64,000 nt of DNA from Kineothrix sp. MSJ-39 (lineage in GTDB: Bacteria; Bacillota; Clostridia; Lachnospirales; Lachnospiraceae). Numbering within the stretch: position 1 is the stretch's first letter; every line of letters begins with the position of its first letter. A program made the translations under genes and the position numbers. Positions 45,338-54,285 of this stretch are shown here, piece by piece. The stretch is from NCBI RefSeq assembly GCF_018917935.1, contig NZ_JAHLPN010000006.1, positions 62,001 through 126,000 on the forward strand, in the 5' to 3' direction. Below the pieces are notes generated by a model. That model was given only the letters and a program-made list of their open reading frames with translations. It ran no database searches and was not told where the DNA came from.

Positions 45338-46810
45338 TTAAATCCTTCCAGCAAGTACATCCGCAATGATATCTCTTTCATCCATCGGATATTTCTTCCC
45401 TTTGATCTCCTGATAATCCTCATGTCCCTTACCGGCAAGTACAATAACATCCCCCGGCTGTCCATGGCGGATCACATAGGCGATCGCTTCTTTTCTGTCG
45501 ATGATCTCCACGTATTTTCCGTCTGTCTTGGAAATCCCCACCTTAATATCATCTATGATCGCCTGCGGCTCTTCGTTACGCGGATTGTCGGAGGTGATCA
45601 CTGTCAGATCCGCCAGCTTTCCGCTGACCTCACCCATCTCATAACGTCTGAGCTTGGAGCGGTTTCCGCCGCAGCCAAACAGACAGACAAGTCGTTTTGG
45701 CCTATATTCCCGCAGTGTCGTAAGCAGGCTTTCCAGCGCCATGGCATTGTGTGCATAATCGATCATCAGTGTGAAATCATCCGATACTTTGACAAGCTCG
45801 ATCCTGCCTTTGACATGTGCCTGGAGAAGTGCTTCCTTCACTTCATCTGCCGTGACACCGAAGTGATTGCAGATCGCGATCGCGCAAAGTGCATTGTAAA
45901 CACTGAATCTGCCCGGTGCATGCAGCTCGATATCCAGATTTACCTTTCCTCTTGCCTTAAAATCAATGCCGAGGAAACCTGCGCCGCTGATCAGCTTCAG
46001 ATCCTGTGCCCGGTAATCCGCATTCTCTGCAAAGCCGAATGTTTCGATCTGGCATGTATGATCCTTGATCACATCCTGATAATGGGCATCGTCACAGTTG
46101 ACGATACCAACCCTGCACTGCTTGAACAACAAGCCCTTACAATGCATATAATTATCAAAATCCTTATGCTCCAGCGGGCCGATATGATCCGGCTCGATAT
46201 TGGTGAAGATACCGTAATCAAAGAGGAAGCCCTGCGTTCTGTGCAGCATCAGTCCCTGGGAAGAAACCTCCATAACAACTGTGTCACAGCCTGCCTCGAC
46301 CATCTTTGCAAAATATTCCTGCAGGATATACGACTCCGGTGTTGTATTGTTTGCCGGGATATGTTCCTGTCCGATGATCGCTTCGATCGTACCGACAAGC
46401 CCTACCTTGTGTCCTGCGTGCTCTAAAATCGATTTTACCAGATACGTGGTGGTCGTCTTTCCTTTTGTACCGGTAATACCGATCACCTTCAGCTTTTCTG
46501 CCGGATGTCCGAAATAAGCGGCAGATACAAATGCCAGTGCATAACGGCTGTCCTTTACCCTGATCACCGTCACGTCTGCGCCCGCCGGCAGCAGATCCGA
46601 TACATCTTTTGTCACGATCAGTGCTTTTGCGCCCTTCTTTACCACATCCGGTATGAAAGTATGCCCATCTACCGTTCCGCCTTCAATACAGATAAATAAA
46701 GAACCTTCTGTTACCTTACGCGAATCATATACTACATCCTTAATCTGCATATCTGCTGATCCGCTGACCAGTTCATATTCCAGTTTTTCCAGTAATGCTG
46801 CCAGTACCAT
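45338..46810 (-). CDS. murE: UDP-N-acetylmuramoyl-tripeptide synthetase (meso-diaminopimelate type)
   Basis: 490-residue Mur ligase adding the third stem residue. Motifs: YDSRKVTEGSLFICIEG at the N-terminus, ATP loop GITGTKGKTTTTYLVK, SSQGLMLHR and the specificity motif DNPR at about 408-411, which in characterised MurE enzymes recognises meso-diaminopimelate rather than lysine. The ATG at 46810 (MVLAALLEKLEYELVSG) has GGGGA six bases away; the ATG at 46816 touches it. murE is outside the dcw cluster and heads the priA-def-fmt operon. Confidence 0.95.
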   Translation of the reverse strand: MVLAALLEKLEYELVSGSADMQIKDVVYDSRKVTEGSLFICIEGGTVDGHTFIPDVVKKGAKALIVTKDVSDLLPAGADVTVIRVKDSRYALAFVSAAYFGHPAEKLKVIGITGTKGKTTTTYLVKSILEHAGHKVGLVGTIEAIIGQEHIPANNTTPESYILQEYFAKMVEAGCDTVVMEVSSQGLMLHRTQGFLFDYGIFTNIEPDHIGPLEHKDFDNYMHCKGLLFKQCRVGIVNCDDAHYQDVIKDHTCQIETFGFAENADYRAQDLKLISGAGFLGIDFKARGKVNLDIELHAPGRFSVYNALCAIAICNHFGVTADEVKEALLQAHVKGRIELVKVSDDFTLMIDYAHNAMALESLLTTLREYRPKRLVCLFGCGGNRSKLRRYEMGEVSGKLADLTVITSDNPRNEEPQAIIDDIKVGISKTDGKYVEIIDRKEAIAYVIRHGQPGDVIVLAGKGHEDYQEIKGKKYPMDERDIIADVLAGRI

Positions 46811-46853
46811 ATCCATTCCCCGCTTTCTGTTATGATGTCAAAACTTACTGTTT

Positions 46854-46882
46854 ATCATATCACACTTTGACACACTTTACAA
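46854..46882 (-). promoter_or_regulatory. Predicted promoter of the murE-rpe operon
   Basis: Minus strand TTGTAA (46877-46882), 17-bp spacer, TATGAT (46854-46859), 43 bp before the murE start. Gene spacing downstream is tight to rpe, so this may drive a transcript of about 12.8 kb. Confidence 0.65.
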
Positions 46883-46988
46883 TTTCCGCCCCTGCTTTGT
46901 GGCTGTTTCTAATTCTTTTCTATTCTTTTTCGTTTCTTTTTATACTTTCTACACACTTTATTCACATTTTATTTTTATCCTTATAAGC

Positions 46989-47010
46989 AGTGATAGAGAG
47001 ATTTATCACT
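46989..47010. other. Inverted repeat AGTGATA / TATCACT in the recJ-murE gap
   Basis: Seven-base perfect arms (46989-46995 and 47004-47010) with an 8-base spacer, followed by six C. Located about 110 bp upstream of the murE -35 element. Could be an operator or a small hairpin. The rest of the 46883-47028 stretch is AT-rich, with no gene seen. Confidence 0.3.
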
Positions 47011-47028
47011 CCCCCCTCATAAGAATTC

Positions 47029-47060
47029 AAAACCGGCGCAGAGTAGTCTGCGCCGGTTTT
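47029..47060 (-). terminator. Terminator after recJ
   Basis: Perfect 14-bp stem (47029-47042 with 47047-47060) and 4-base loop. The arm ends in TTTT on the minus strand. It lies 27 bp beyond the recJ stop. Confidence 0.85.
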
Positions 47061-47087
47061 GTGTTGTAAAGCCTGTCTGCTCAATGC

Positions 47088-48842
47088 TTATTTATAATTT
47101 GTCACAACGATCTGCAGGCTACGGTTTCCGCGGAATTCGTTGATATCCGGGTAATACACGATCTGTATGCTCTGTCTGCCCTGCATTTCTTCAAAAAACC
47201 GTTCTGCTTCCCCGAAATAAATACCGTTCAGCTTTCTCCCTGTCTCGTCTGTCAAAAGGAAGCTTGCCACATTTTTATTTTTCCCTCTCAGCTGCACATG
47301 TGAGATCGGTACATTCTTGCAGGCAAACACCGGCTTTTTATTGCCGTTGCCAAACGGCTCCAGCAAAGACAGGCTTTCCACAAACTGCATATTCACATAA
47401 GAAAGCGGCATTGGCACATCGATCAGTATTTTATGGATAAAATCCTCCTCTGTCAGATGACAGTCCGCATTCAGCCGCCTCCGCAGCTCTTCCAGATTTT
47501 TTTCTTCTAAAGAAAGTCCCGCCGCCAGCTTGTGTCCGCCGTATTTTGTCAGAAGATCTTCTACCCCATGCAGGCCTTCATACATATGATATGCCTCAAT
47601 GGATCTGCCGGAGCCCTTCAGACCTTCTTCCGCTTTTGTCAGCACAAAAAACGGATGGGCGTATTTCTCCCGCAGTCTGCCCGCTATGATCCCTGCAATG
47701 CTCTCATGACAATCCGGGAGATAAACCACCATGACTTTATCCGTCCCATGCTCTCCCGCTTCTATCTGTCTGACCGCCTCTTTCACGCCCTGTTCCGTCA
47801 GTTCCTTGCGGCTCTCATTTAACGCTTTCAGATCTGTAGCGATCACAACCGCTTCACGCAGCTCGGTACACAAAAACAGCTCCATCGCACGTGCTGCACT
47901 GTCCAGTCGTCCGGTCGCATTCAGACAGGGACCTAAAATAAATCCGGCATGATAATTGCTAAGCGGCTGTCCCTTCAGCCCGCAGACCTCGATCAGTGTC
48001 CGCAGTCCGAGATTTTTGGACTGTTCCATCTGCTTCAGCCCGTATTTCACGATGATCCTGTTTTCATCCAAAAGATCCATGACATCACAGATCGTTGCCA
48101 TGGCTGCAAATTCCAGCAGCTCCGCAAGACACGCCTTTCGATCTGCCCCGGTAATAAGCTGCTCCTTTTCCGCCTGCTCTAAGAGCACCTGTACCAGCTT
48201 GTAGGCAACAACCGCCCCACAGATACCTTTATACGGATATGGGCAGTCCTTCTGCTTCGGATCGATGACAAGGGACGGCGGCAGGATCTCTTCCCGCTCT
48301 GTCGAACCATCCGTTCCGATGATTTCCCGGTAAGGCACTTCATGATGGTCTGTGACAAGCACCTCCATGCCAAGCTCCTTTGCCAGTGCGATCTCCTTTG
48401 CCGCTGCAATCCCATTATCACAGGTGACGATCACTTCCACCTGCTCTGTGCTGCACTCCCGGATGATGTCTTCATTCAGTCCGTATCCATCCTTGATCCG
48501 GTGCGGGATCCGGTAGCTGACCGCTGCTCCTAAAAGCTGCAGGGCATGATACAGGACATAGGTAGAACAAATCCCGTCCACATCATAATCTCCAATGATG
48601 CGGATCCGCTTTTTCTCCCGGATCGCCGCATATAAAAATGCGCTGCCCTCTTTCATTCCCTTCATAAGATACGGATCATGCAGATCTTCCAGTGTTCCGT
48701 GCAGGAAATAACGCACTTCGTCCTCTGTCACAATATCTCTGTTCCGTATGATTCTTGCCAGTACCGGGCTGATCCCAAATTCCGCCGCTATATGATTAAA
48801 ATCTGCTTTCTTTGTTGTGACAAACCATTTCTCTTCCGGCAT
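47088..48842 (-). CDS. recJ: Single-stranded-DNA-specific exonuclease RecJ
   Basis: 584-residue DHH/DHHA1 5'-3' exonuclease for recombination and repair. Motifs: RIIGDYDVDGICSTYV, VEVIVTCDNGIA, VTDHHEVPY (the DHH), DPKQKDCPYPYKGICGAVVA, and DHHA1 block GSGRSIEAY with GGHKLAAGLS, then an OB-fold C-terminus ending RSLQIVVTNYK. The ATG at 48842 (MPEEKWFVTT) has AGAGGAG upstream and begins 4 bp after the amidase gene; the longer frame to 48923 would overlap that gene. Confidence 0.95.
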   Translation of the reverse strand: MPEEKWFVTTKKADFNHIAAEFGISPVLARIIRNRDIVTEDEVRYFLHGTLEDLHDPYLMKGMKEGSAFLYAAIREKKRIRIIGDYDVDGICSTYVLYHALQLLGAAVSYRIPHRIKDGYGLNEDIIRECSTEQVEVIVTCDNGIAAAKEIALAKELGMEVLVTDHHEVPYREIIGTDGSTEREEILPPSLVIDPKQKDCPYPYKGICGAVVAYKLVQVLLEQAEKEQLITGADRKACLAELLEFAAMATICDVMDLLDENRIIVKYGLKQMEQSKNLGLRTLIEVCGLKGQPLSNYHAGFILGPCLNATGRLDSAARAMELFLCTELREAVVIATDLKALNESRKELTEQGVKEAVRQIEAGEHGTDKVMVVYLPDCHESIAGIIAGRLREKYAHPFFVLTKAEEGLKGSGRSIEAYHMYEGLHGVEDLLTKYGGHKLAAGLSLEEKNLEELRRRLNADCHLTEEDFIHKILIDVPMPLSYVNMQFVESLSLLEPFGNGNKKPVFACKNVPISHVQLRGKNKNVASFLLTDETGRKLNGIYFGEAERFFEEMQGRQSIQIVYYPDINEFRGNRSLQIVVTNYK

Positions 48843-48846
48843 ATGT

Positions 48847-49632
48847 CTACTCCTCTGCCTCTGTATTTTCGCTTTCCTCCACGTTGCCTGCTGCAGGCGC
48901 TTTATACGTACCGTTTTCAACAATATAGTCCTCGATATCCTGCTTCAGCTTCTGCCATGCATCTTCATGCTCCACATAGTACTTCGGACAGTTTTTGCCC
49001 CCCTCATCATAATGCCGCAGCACATCGTCTATGGACAGATCATACTTGCCCATCAGCCAGGATACAAGCTGTAAAAGCGACTGATACGTCGCATCCGTAA
49101 ACTTTCCATCCTCTTCCAGATAACAGCATTCAATGGACACAGAATCGTAATTCCGTCCCTTCACCGCATAACCGATCTCCTCAAGCGGCAGACACTGCAC
49201 GATCTCACCTTCATAGCCAATGATGAAATGCGCACTGGCTGAGGTTTCTCCCGTAATACCCAGATTTTCAAAATAACTTCTGTTCTGCATGGCGGAAGTG
49301 CCTGCGTTTGCCGTATAATGCACAAATACGCTTTTGACGGTGGGAAGTGGCTCTCCCGGTCTGGAATAAGGATTTACCGTCAGATATTCTTCCGTCATTT
49401 CCGGCTTTGTATAGACCTTCTTTTTCCGCCTGAAAAGCCGGTTCTCAATTTCCTGAAAGGTTGTGACACCGCTCTTTTCCCCTGTCAGTGCCATAACGCC
49501 GCGCACTGCAAAAAAGATACCAAAAAGCAGCCCTGCCACGATCAGAAATGCTACGATCCTGGCATAAAATACCTGTTTTCTTCTCTTTCTTCTGTTTCTT
49601 TCCCGTATGCGGGCACGCTGTTGCTGATCCAT
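48847..49632 (-). CDS. Membrane-anchored N-acetylmuramoyl-L-alanine amidase (Amidase_2 family)
   Basis: 261 residues: Arg-rich cytoplasmic head (RARIRERNRRKRRKQ), signal anchor at about 21-46 (RIVAFLIVAGLLFGIFFAV), then a PGRP/Amidase_2 domain with zinc ligands in VFVHYTANAG, SASAHFIIGYEGEIVQCLPL, SVSIECCY, and RHYDEGGKNCPKYYVEH. It cleaves between MurNAc and L-Ala at the cell surface. Immediately upstream of recJ (4 bp), so co-transcribed, though the functional link is not obvious. Acidic C-terminus. Confidence 0.88.
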   Translation of the reverse strand: MDQQQRARIRERNRRKRRKQVFYARIVAFLIVAGLLFGIFFAVRGVMALTGEKSGVTTFQEIENRLFRRKKKVYTKPEMTEEYLTVNPYSRPGEPLPTVKSVFVHYTANAGTSAMQNRSYFENLGITGETSASAHFIIGYEGEIVQCLPLEEIGYAVKGRNYDSVSIECCYLEEDGKFTDATYQSLLQLVSWLMGKYDLSIDDVLRHYDEGGKNCPKYYVEHEDAWQKLKQDIEDYIVENGTYKAPAAGNVEESENTEAEE

Positions 49633-49651
49633 GTTATCTTCTGTCCGTAAT

Positions 49652-49684
49652 AAGGGCTGAAGAACATTCCGTTCCTCAGCCCTT
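49652..49684 (-). other. Hairpin between hybrid kinase and amidase genes
   Basis: Fourteen-base arms (49652-49665 and 49671-49684) pair at 13 of 14 positions, with a 5-base loop. No T-run follows on either strand, so it may be a weak terminator or attenuator that lets some transcription through to amidase-recJ. Confidence 0.5.
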
Positions 49685-49704
49685 CACCCTTCTTATGTAT
49701 TTTA

Positions 49705-51735
49705 TCAGTTACTCTTCTGATCCAGATAATCTTTGATCTCTTCTACAACCTTACTGTATTCCTGAATCATTTCATCATGATGGCTCTTGATATAATCGAT
49801 ATCGCCGTCCTTGCCTGCCTGCTCCAGCAGTCTTGCCTTCTCAGACAGATCATTTGCACCGATCATCTTCGCCGTACTCTTGAGTGCGTGTACGAAGATC
49901 GTGTAATTCGGGTAATCTTCTTTTTCGAAAGAAGATACAATATCATTTCTGTTCTTTCCCTCATTGTCACGGAAGGACTCTAAGAGGAAGATCACACAGT
50001 CCTTATCGCCTTCTGCGGATTCAACTGCCGTCGGGATATCCAATGTGTGGAACTGATATTCTTTCATGATATCATCCGCAACTGTCTTCCACAGATTCTG
50101 ATAGAGCTTTTTCTCCATCTCATCATATTCGATCATGACATATTTATCTTCCGGTAAGTATTCCACGATCTTTTCTTCCAGACGCTTGCCCTGGATCGGT
50201 TTTGACATGTAATCCACAAATCCCTCTTCCAGATACATTTCCTTTGCACCGGATACCGCATTGGCTGTCAGTACGATGACCGGTGTATCCACATTCGGAG
50301 AATCCTTTGTGGCTTTGATGTTCTTGAGTGTTTCAATACCATCCATGTAAGGCATCATATGATCCATGAAGATGATATCATATTTCACATCCTTACAGTA
50401 TTCCAGTGCAGCCTCGCCGCCGTTTGCACAGTCAACCTGGATCTTTGTATTTTTCAGAAGCCCCTCTACAACAGAAAGGTTCATCGCATTATCATCAACA
50501 ACCAGGATCTTTGCATTCGGTGCTACGAAGGTCGTTCTGTATTTCTTGATCTTTTCATTGCTGTACGCATATTTTTCACGGAATCTGCCGATCGGCTTAC
50601 GATCTCTGATGCCCTGCTTCAGTGTGAAGGAGAAGGTAGAACCAACGCCGTACTCACTGCGGACATTCAGACTGGAGTTCATCAGCTCAAGCAGCTCCTT
50701 TGTAATACTGATGCCAAGACCGGTACCTTCGATATTCCGATTTCTCTTTTCTTCGATTCGCTCAAAGGATACGAACAGCTTGTCGATATCCTCTTCCTTG
50801 ATACCGATACCGGTATCTGTCACGGAAACGATCAGCTGGATCGCAGAATCGCCTGCTTCCTTCCAGTCTACCTTTAAGATAACGCTTCCTTCTTCCGTAT
50901 ACTTGACTGCATTTGTCAGCAGATTGATCATGACCTGTTTCAGACGGATCTCATCACCGAATAACAGATATGGGATATCCTCTGCCACGATTGCCTTGAA
51001 TTCCAGACGCTTGTTGACTGCCTTGATCTCGATCATGTTGATGACTTCTGTCAGTACATTTGCCACTTCATATTCTACCGGCAGGATCTCCATCTTGCCG
51101 CATTCGATCTTGGAGAAATCCAGAAGATCATTGACCAGTGACAGAAGTGTTGTGCCTGCTTCACGGATATTTTCCGCATAGCCCTTGATCGGTACTTCCG
51201 TTGCTTCTCTCAAGATGATCTCATCCATACCGAGCACTGTATTGATCGGTGTTCTGATCTCATGGCTCATATTGGCAAGGAAATTGGATTTTGCCTTATT
51301 GGCCGCATCCGCCATTTCCTTCAGTTCTTTCAGTTTCTTATTGGTTTTGTAATGCTCTGTGATATCTACGAGCCATACAAATTTCCCCTGTACGTTTTCC
51401 TGCTCCAGTGTCTCATATCTGATCTCATAAATACGGGACAAAACCTCTGAAACATATTCCTCATCCTTAAACAGACGCATCATTTCCGGATAGGCAGATA
51501 TTGATTCCGCCGTTGCGATCTCCGGGAAGAGCTGTACAAAGTCTTTGTTGAAAAACAGGACTTTATTGTCGTTCGTCACGGCAAGTACAGGACCTACACC
51601 GCCTCTGTCAAGAATCCCCTTCGGTACCAGCTTCGCCGGATCCTGTTTTTCTGTTGCTGCCCCCTGTTTTTCACGCATCAGCAGAAACACCAGCACGCCA
51701 ATCACCACTACCAGTAAAATGACCAATACTATCAT
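49705..51735 (-). CDS. Hybrid sensor histidine kinase with receiver and HPt domains
   Basis: 676 residues. One N-terminal membrane helix (1-20), a PAS-like region (about 45-130), HisKA with H158 (NMSHEIRTPINTVLGM), HATPase (INLLTNAVKYT; GTGLGISITKELLELM), a receiver with D458 (IIFMDHMMPYMDG) and Lys in MSKPI, and an HPt domain with H616 (IFVHALKSTAKMIG). The whole phosphorelay is in one protein; no output regulator lies adjacent, so the final target is unknown. The ATG at 51735 has GGAGG nine bases upstream; the longer frame to 51789 would run into the promoter. Confidence 0.93.
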   Translation of the reverse strand: MIVLVILLVVVIGVLVFLLMREKQGAATEKQDPAKLVPKGILDRGGVGPVLAVTNDNKVLFFNKDFVQLFPEIATAESISAYPEMMRLFKDEEYVSEVLSRIYEIRYETLEQENVQGKFVWLVDITEHYKTNKKLKELKEMADAANKAKSNFLANMSHEIRTPINTVLGMDEIILREATEVPIKGYAENIREAGTTLLSLVNDLLDFSKIECGKMEILPVEYEVANVLTEVINMIEIKAVNKRLEFKAIVAEDIPYLLFGDEIRLKQVMINLLTNAVKYTEEGSVILKVDWKEAGDSAIQLIVSVTDTGIGIKEEDIDKLFVSFERIEEKRNRNIEGTGLGISITKELLELMNSSLNVRSEYGVGSTFSFTLKQGIRDRKPIGRFREKYAYSNEKIKKYRTTFVAPNAKILVVDDNAMNLSVVEGLLKNTKIQVDCANGGEAALEYCKDVKYDIIFMDHMMPYMDGIETLKNIKATKDSPNVDTPVIVLTANAVSGAKEMYLEEGFVDYMSKPIQGKRLEEKIVEYLPEDKYVMIEYDEMEKKLYQNLWKTVADDIMKEYQFHTLDIPTAVESAEGDKDCVIFLLESFRDNEGKNRNDIVSSFEKEDYPNYTIFVHALKSTAKMIGANDLSEKARLLEQAGKDGDIDYIKSHHDEMIQEYSKVVEEIKDYLDQKSN

Positions 51736-51797
51736 GTTTTGTTTCCTCCATTCACCCTTTTGAAGAAATCTGTCGGGAAGACCCCACATATGTATTT

Positions 51798-51826
51798 ATT
51801 ATACCAAACTCCGATAGGCACCACAA
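51798..51826 (-). promoter_or_regulatory. Predicted promoter of the hybrid kinase gene
   Basis: Minus strand TTGTGG (51821-51826), 17-bp spacer, consensus TATAAT (51798-51803), 63 bp before the chosen start. Confidence 0.6.
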
Positions 51827-51884
51827 TGGTGTTTACCAAATTGCAGCATGAAATATTATACAAATTTTTCTGTTTTTTTCATAC

Positions 51885-51916
51885 AAAAATGCCCCCTGCC
51901 AATGCAGGGAGCATTT
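51885..51916 (-). terminator. Terminator after secDF
   Basis: Arms AAATGC-CCCTGC-type at 51887-51900 and 51903-51916 pair with one mismatch around a short loop, followed on the minus strand by TTTTTG. It closes the scfA-scfB-secDF unit. Confidence 0.8.
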
Positions 51917-51940
51917 CACATGTTTTTATTCAGAATCTGA

Positions 51941-54244
51941 TCAGTTCTTTTTAGCAGCCTTCTTAGCCGGTGCTTTTGCAGGTGCTTTTTTCTTTCCTGC
52001 AAATTTTGTTCTGAGCACATACCACAGAGCACCTGTGATACATACGGAAGAATATGCGCCGCAAAGGATACCTACCATAAGAGGCATCGCGAAAGAACGG
52101 ATGCTGGAGACACCGAGCAGGAATACCATAAAGATCGTAATGAAGGTTGTGATATTCGTGTAAATACTTCTTGTCAGTGTCTTTGTGATACAATCGTTTA
52201 CGATCGTCTTCAGTTCTTCGTTGTCTCTTACCTTTGTTGTCTTGAGCTGTTCACGGATACGGTCAAAGATAACGATCGTTGAGTTGACGGAGTATCCGAC
52301 GATGGTCAGCATACATGCAATGAATGTATTGCCGACGGATGTTTTGGAAACCGCATAGAATGCCAGTACTACGAGTACGTCATGTAACAGTGCCAGAACC
52401 GCACTTGCCGCAAAACGGACATCTGTAAAACGGAACCAGATATATATAAGCATGCAGAGCGTTGCAATGATCACGGATACGATCGCGTCAGACTTCATTT
52501 CGTTGCTGACCGTCGCACTGATCGTCTCTGTTGTGATCGCATCTTCCTCTACACCGAAATCTTCTTTCATAGCAGTTGTGAAAGCTTCTCTTTCATCCAC
52601 TGTCAGAGATCTTGTCTTGATGACAACCTGTGTGGAATCATTTACCTTCTGTGTCTGTACATTGCTGTCGCCTGTGATCTTTTCCACAACCGGAACCACC
52701 TGCGCATCGATATCTGCGATAGACAGATCTTCATTGAATGTAACAGTAGAAGAAGTACCACCCATAAAGTCAAGGCTGTAATTTAAAGAATAGCCTGTCT
52801 GTGACTTATTCACACCCATGAATACAAATCCAGCTACGATCACGATCAGTGAAATTGCAAAGAAGATTGCTTTCTTTGACAGGAAATCAACTGTATTGAG
52901 ATCTTTTGCCTTACCGTACAGCTTCTCATTCTTGCAGCCCAGTGCATAAAATGCATTTAAGAGCTGTCTTGTTACAAATAATGCCGTGAACATGGAAAGA
53001 ATAATACCAAGTCCCAATGTAATGGCAAAACCTTTTACTGTACCGGAACCTTTTAAGCCAAGCACCAGTGCTGCGATCAGTGTTGTGATATTACCGTCCA
53101 CGATAGCGGAAAGTGCTTTTTCAAAACCGATCTTAATGGCTGACTGTACTGTCTTGCCGGCTGCGATCTCTTCTCGGATACGGGAGAAGATGATGACATT
53201 CGCATCAACCGCCATACCGATGGAAAGGATGATACCTGCAATACCGGGCAGTGTTAATGTAATATTTAATGCATTCAGTGCAAGTAATGTCAGAAGGACA
53301 TAAATGGTAAGGGCGATCGCTGAAACAAAACCAGGTAACAGGTATACAACGATCATCAGGATACATACCAGTCCGAAACCGATCGCACCTGCCTTTAAGC
53401 TGGAAGAAACGGCTTCTTCACCAAGCTGTGCACCTACGACATTGGAACGGAGTTCTTCCAGTTCCAGTTTCAGACCACCGATACGGATCGTAGAAGCAAG
53501 TGTATCGGCTTCTTCAAAGCTTTCCTGTCCGCTGATCTGTGCCTGACCACCAAGGATCGGCTCATTTACCTTCGGAACGGATACAAATCTGCCATCATAG
53601 TAGATACCGATCGTTTCGCCCTTGGAATACGCATCTGTTGTGGCATCTGCAAATGCCTGTTTACCTTCTTCTGTAAAGGTAAGGGAAACAACATACTCTT
53701 TATCCTTTGTACCTGTGTTTGACTGTACGGTAGCTGCCTGTGCGCTGGATACCATAGTACCGTCAAGTACGATACTGCCGTCTTCCATCAGTGTGTTCAG
53801 ATCTTTCAGCAGTACATAATCATAAGTACCATCCTCTGTGATACCGATCGTATAATTCTGGTTTCCGTCACTGTCAGTCTGTTTGATGAAGTAAAGAGAA
53901 CCCGGACGTCCAAGTTCTTCCAGGATCGCATTGGCATCGGAAACACCCGGAATTTCGATATTGATACGGTCGCTACCTTCCTGATATACCTGTGCTTCCG
54001 TACTGTAGTTTTCCACACGCTTCTGCAGCTTGTAGATCGTATCGCTCATATCTTCGGCGGAAGGTTCTTCGTCACCGACTACCTGATAGGTAATGCTGAC
54101 ACCGCCGGCAAGGTCAAGACCCTGCTTGATATTCCCCATGGATCCTGTCTTGCCTGCACCAATACCGATGAAGGCAATATAGCTGAATCCAATAATTGCG
54201 AGCACTGCCAAAATCATTGTAATGACTGCTCTGTTTTTCTTCAT
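51941..54244 (-). CDS. secDF: Fused protein translocase subunit SecDF
   Basis: 767 residues, SecD and SecF in one chain with about twelve membrane helices. SecD part: QGLDLAGGVSITYQV, a large extracytoplasmic domain (INIEIPGVSDANAI), IGMAVDANVIIFSRIREE. SecF part starts near residue 475 (SLDFMGGTSSTVTF) and carries VGYSVNSTIVIFDRIREQ. The C-terminus is Lys/Ala-rich (KKKAPAKAPAKKAAKKN). SecDF uses the ion gradient to pull secreted proteins out. It follows scfB by 41 bp on the same strand. SD GGGAGG. Confidence 0.95.
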   Translation of the reverse strand: MKKNRAVITMILAVLAIIGFSYIAFIGIGAGKTGSMGNIKQGLDLAGGVSITYQVVGDEEPSAEDMSDTIYKLQKRVENYSTEAQVYQEGSDRINIEIPGVSDANAILEELGRPGSLYFIKQTDSDGNQNYTIGITEDGTYDYVLLKDLNTLMEDGSIVLDGTMVSSAQAATVQSNTGTKDKEYVVSLTFTEEGKQAFADATTDAYSKGETIGIYYDGRFVSVPKVNEPILGGQAQISGQESFEEADTLASTIRIGGLKLELEELRSNVVGAQLGEEAVSSSLKAGAIGFGLVCILMIVVYLLPGFVSAIALTIYVLLTLLALNALNITLTLPGIAGIILSIGMAVDANVIIFSRIREEIAAGKTVQSAIKIGFEKALSAIVDGNITTLIAALVLGLKGSGTVKGFAITLGLGIILSMFTALFVTRQLLNAFYALGCKNEKLYGKAKDLNTVDFLSKKAIFFAISLIVIVAGFVFMGVNKSQTGYSLNYSLDFMGGTSSTVTFNEDLSIADIDAQVVPVVEKITGDSNVQTQKVNDSTQVVIKTRSLTVDEREAFTTAMKEDFGVEEDAITTETISATVSNEMKSDAIVSVIIATLCMLIYIWFRFTDVRFAASAVLALLHDVLVVLAFYAVSKTSVGNTFIACMLTIVGYSVNSTIVIFDRIREQLKTTKVRDNEELKTIVNDCITKTLTRSIYTNITTFITIFMVFLLGVSSIRSFAMPLMVGILCGAYSSVCITGALWYVLRTKFAGKKKAPAKAPAKKAAKKN

Positions 54245-54285
54245 TTCTTTTTCCTCCCTTTCAGATTTCCTGTAAAATCTGAGAT

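Noticed and set aside
45257-46426. Open frame of 389 codons on the plus strand opposite murE and the start of priA
   Set aside because: It mirrors the coding frame of murE; composition is rich in Cys, His and Ile as expected of an antisense shadow, with no recognisable motif.
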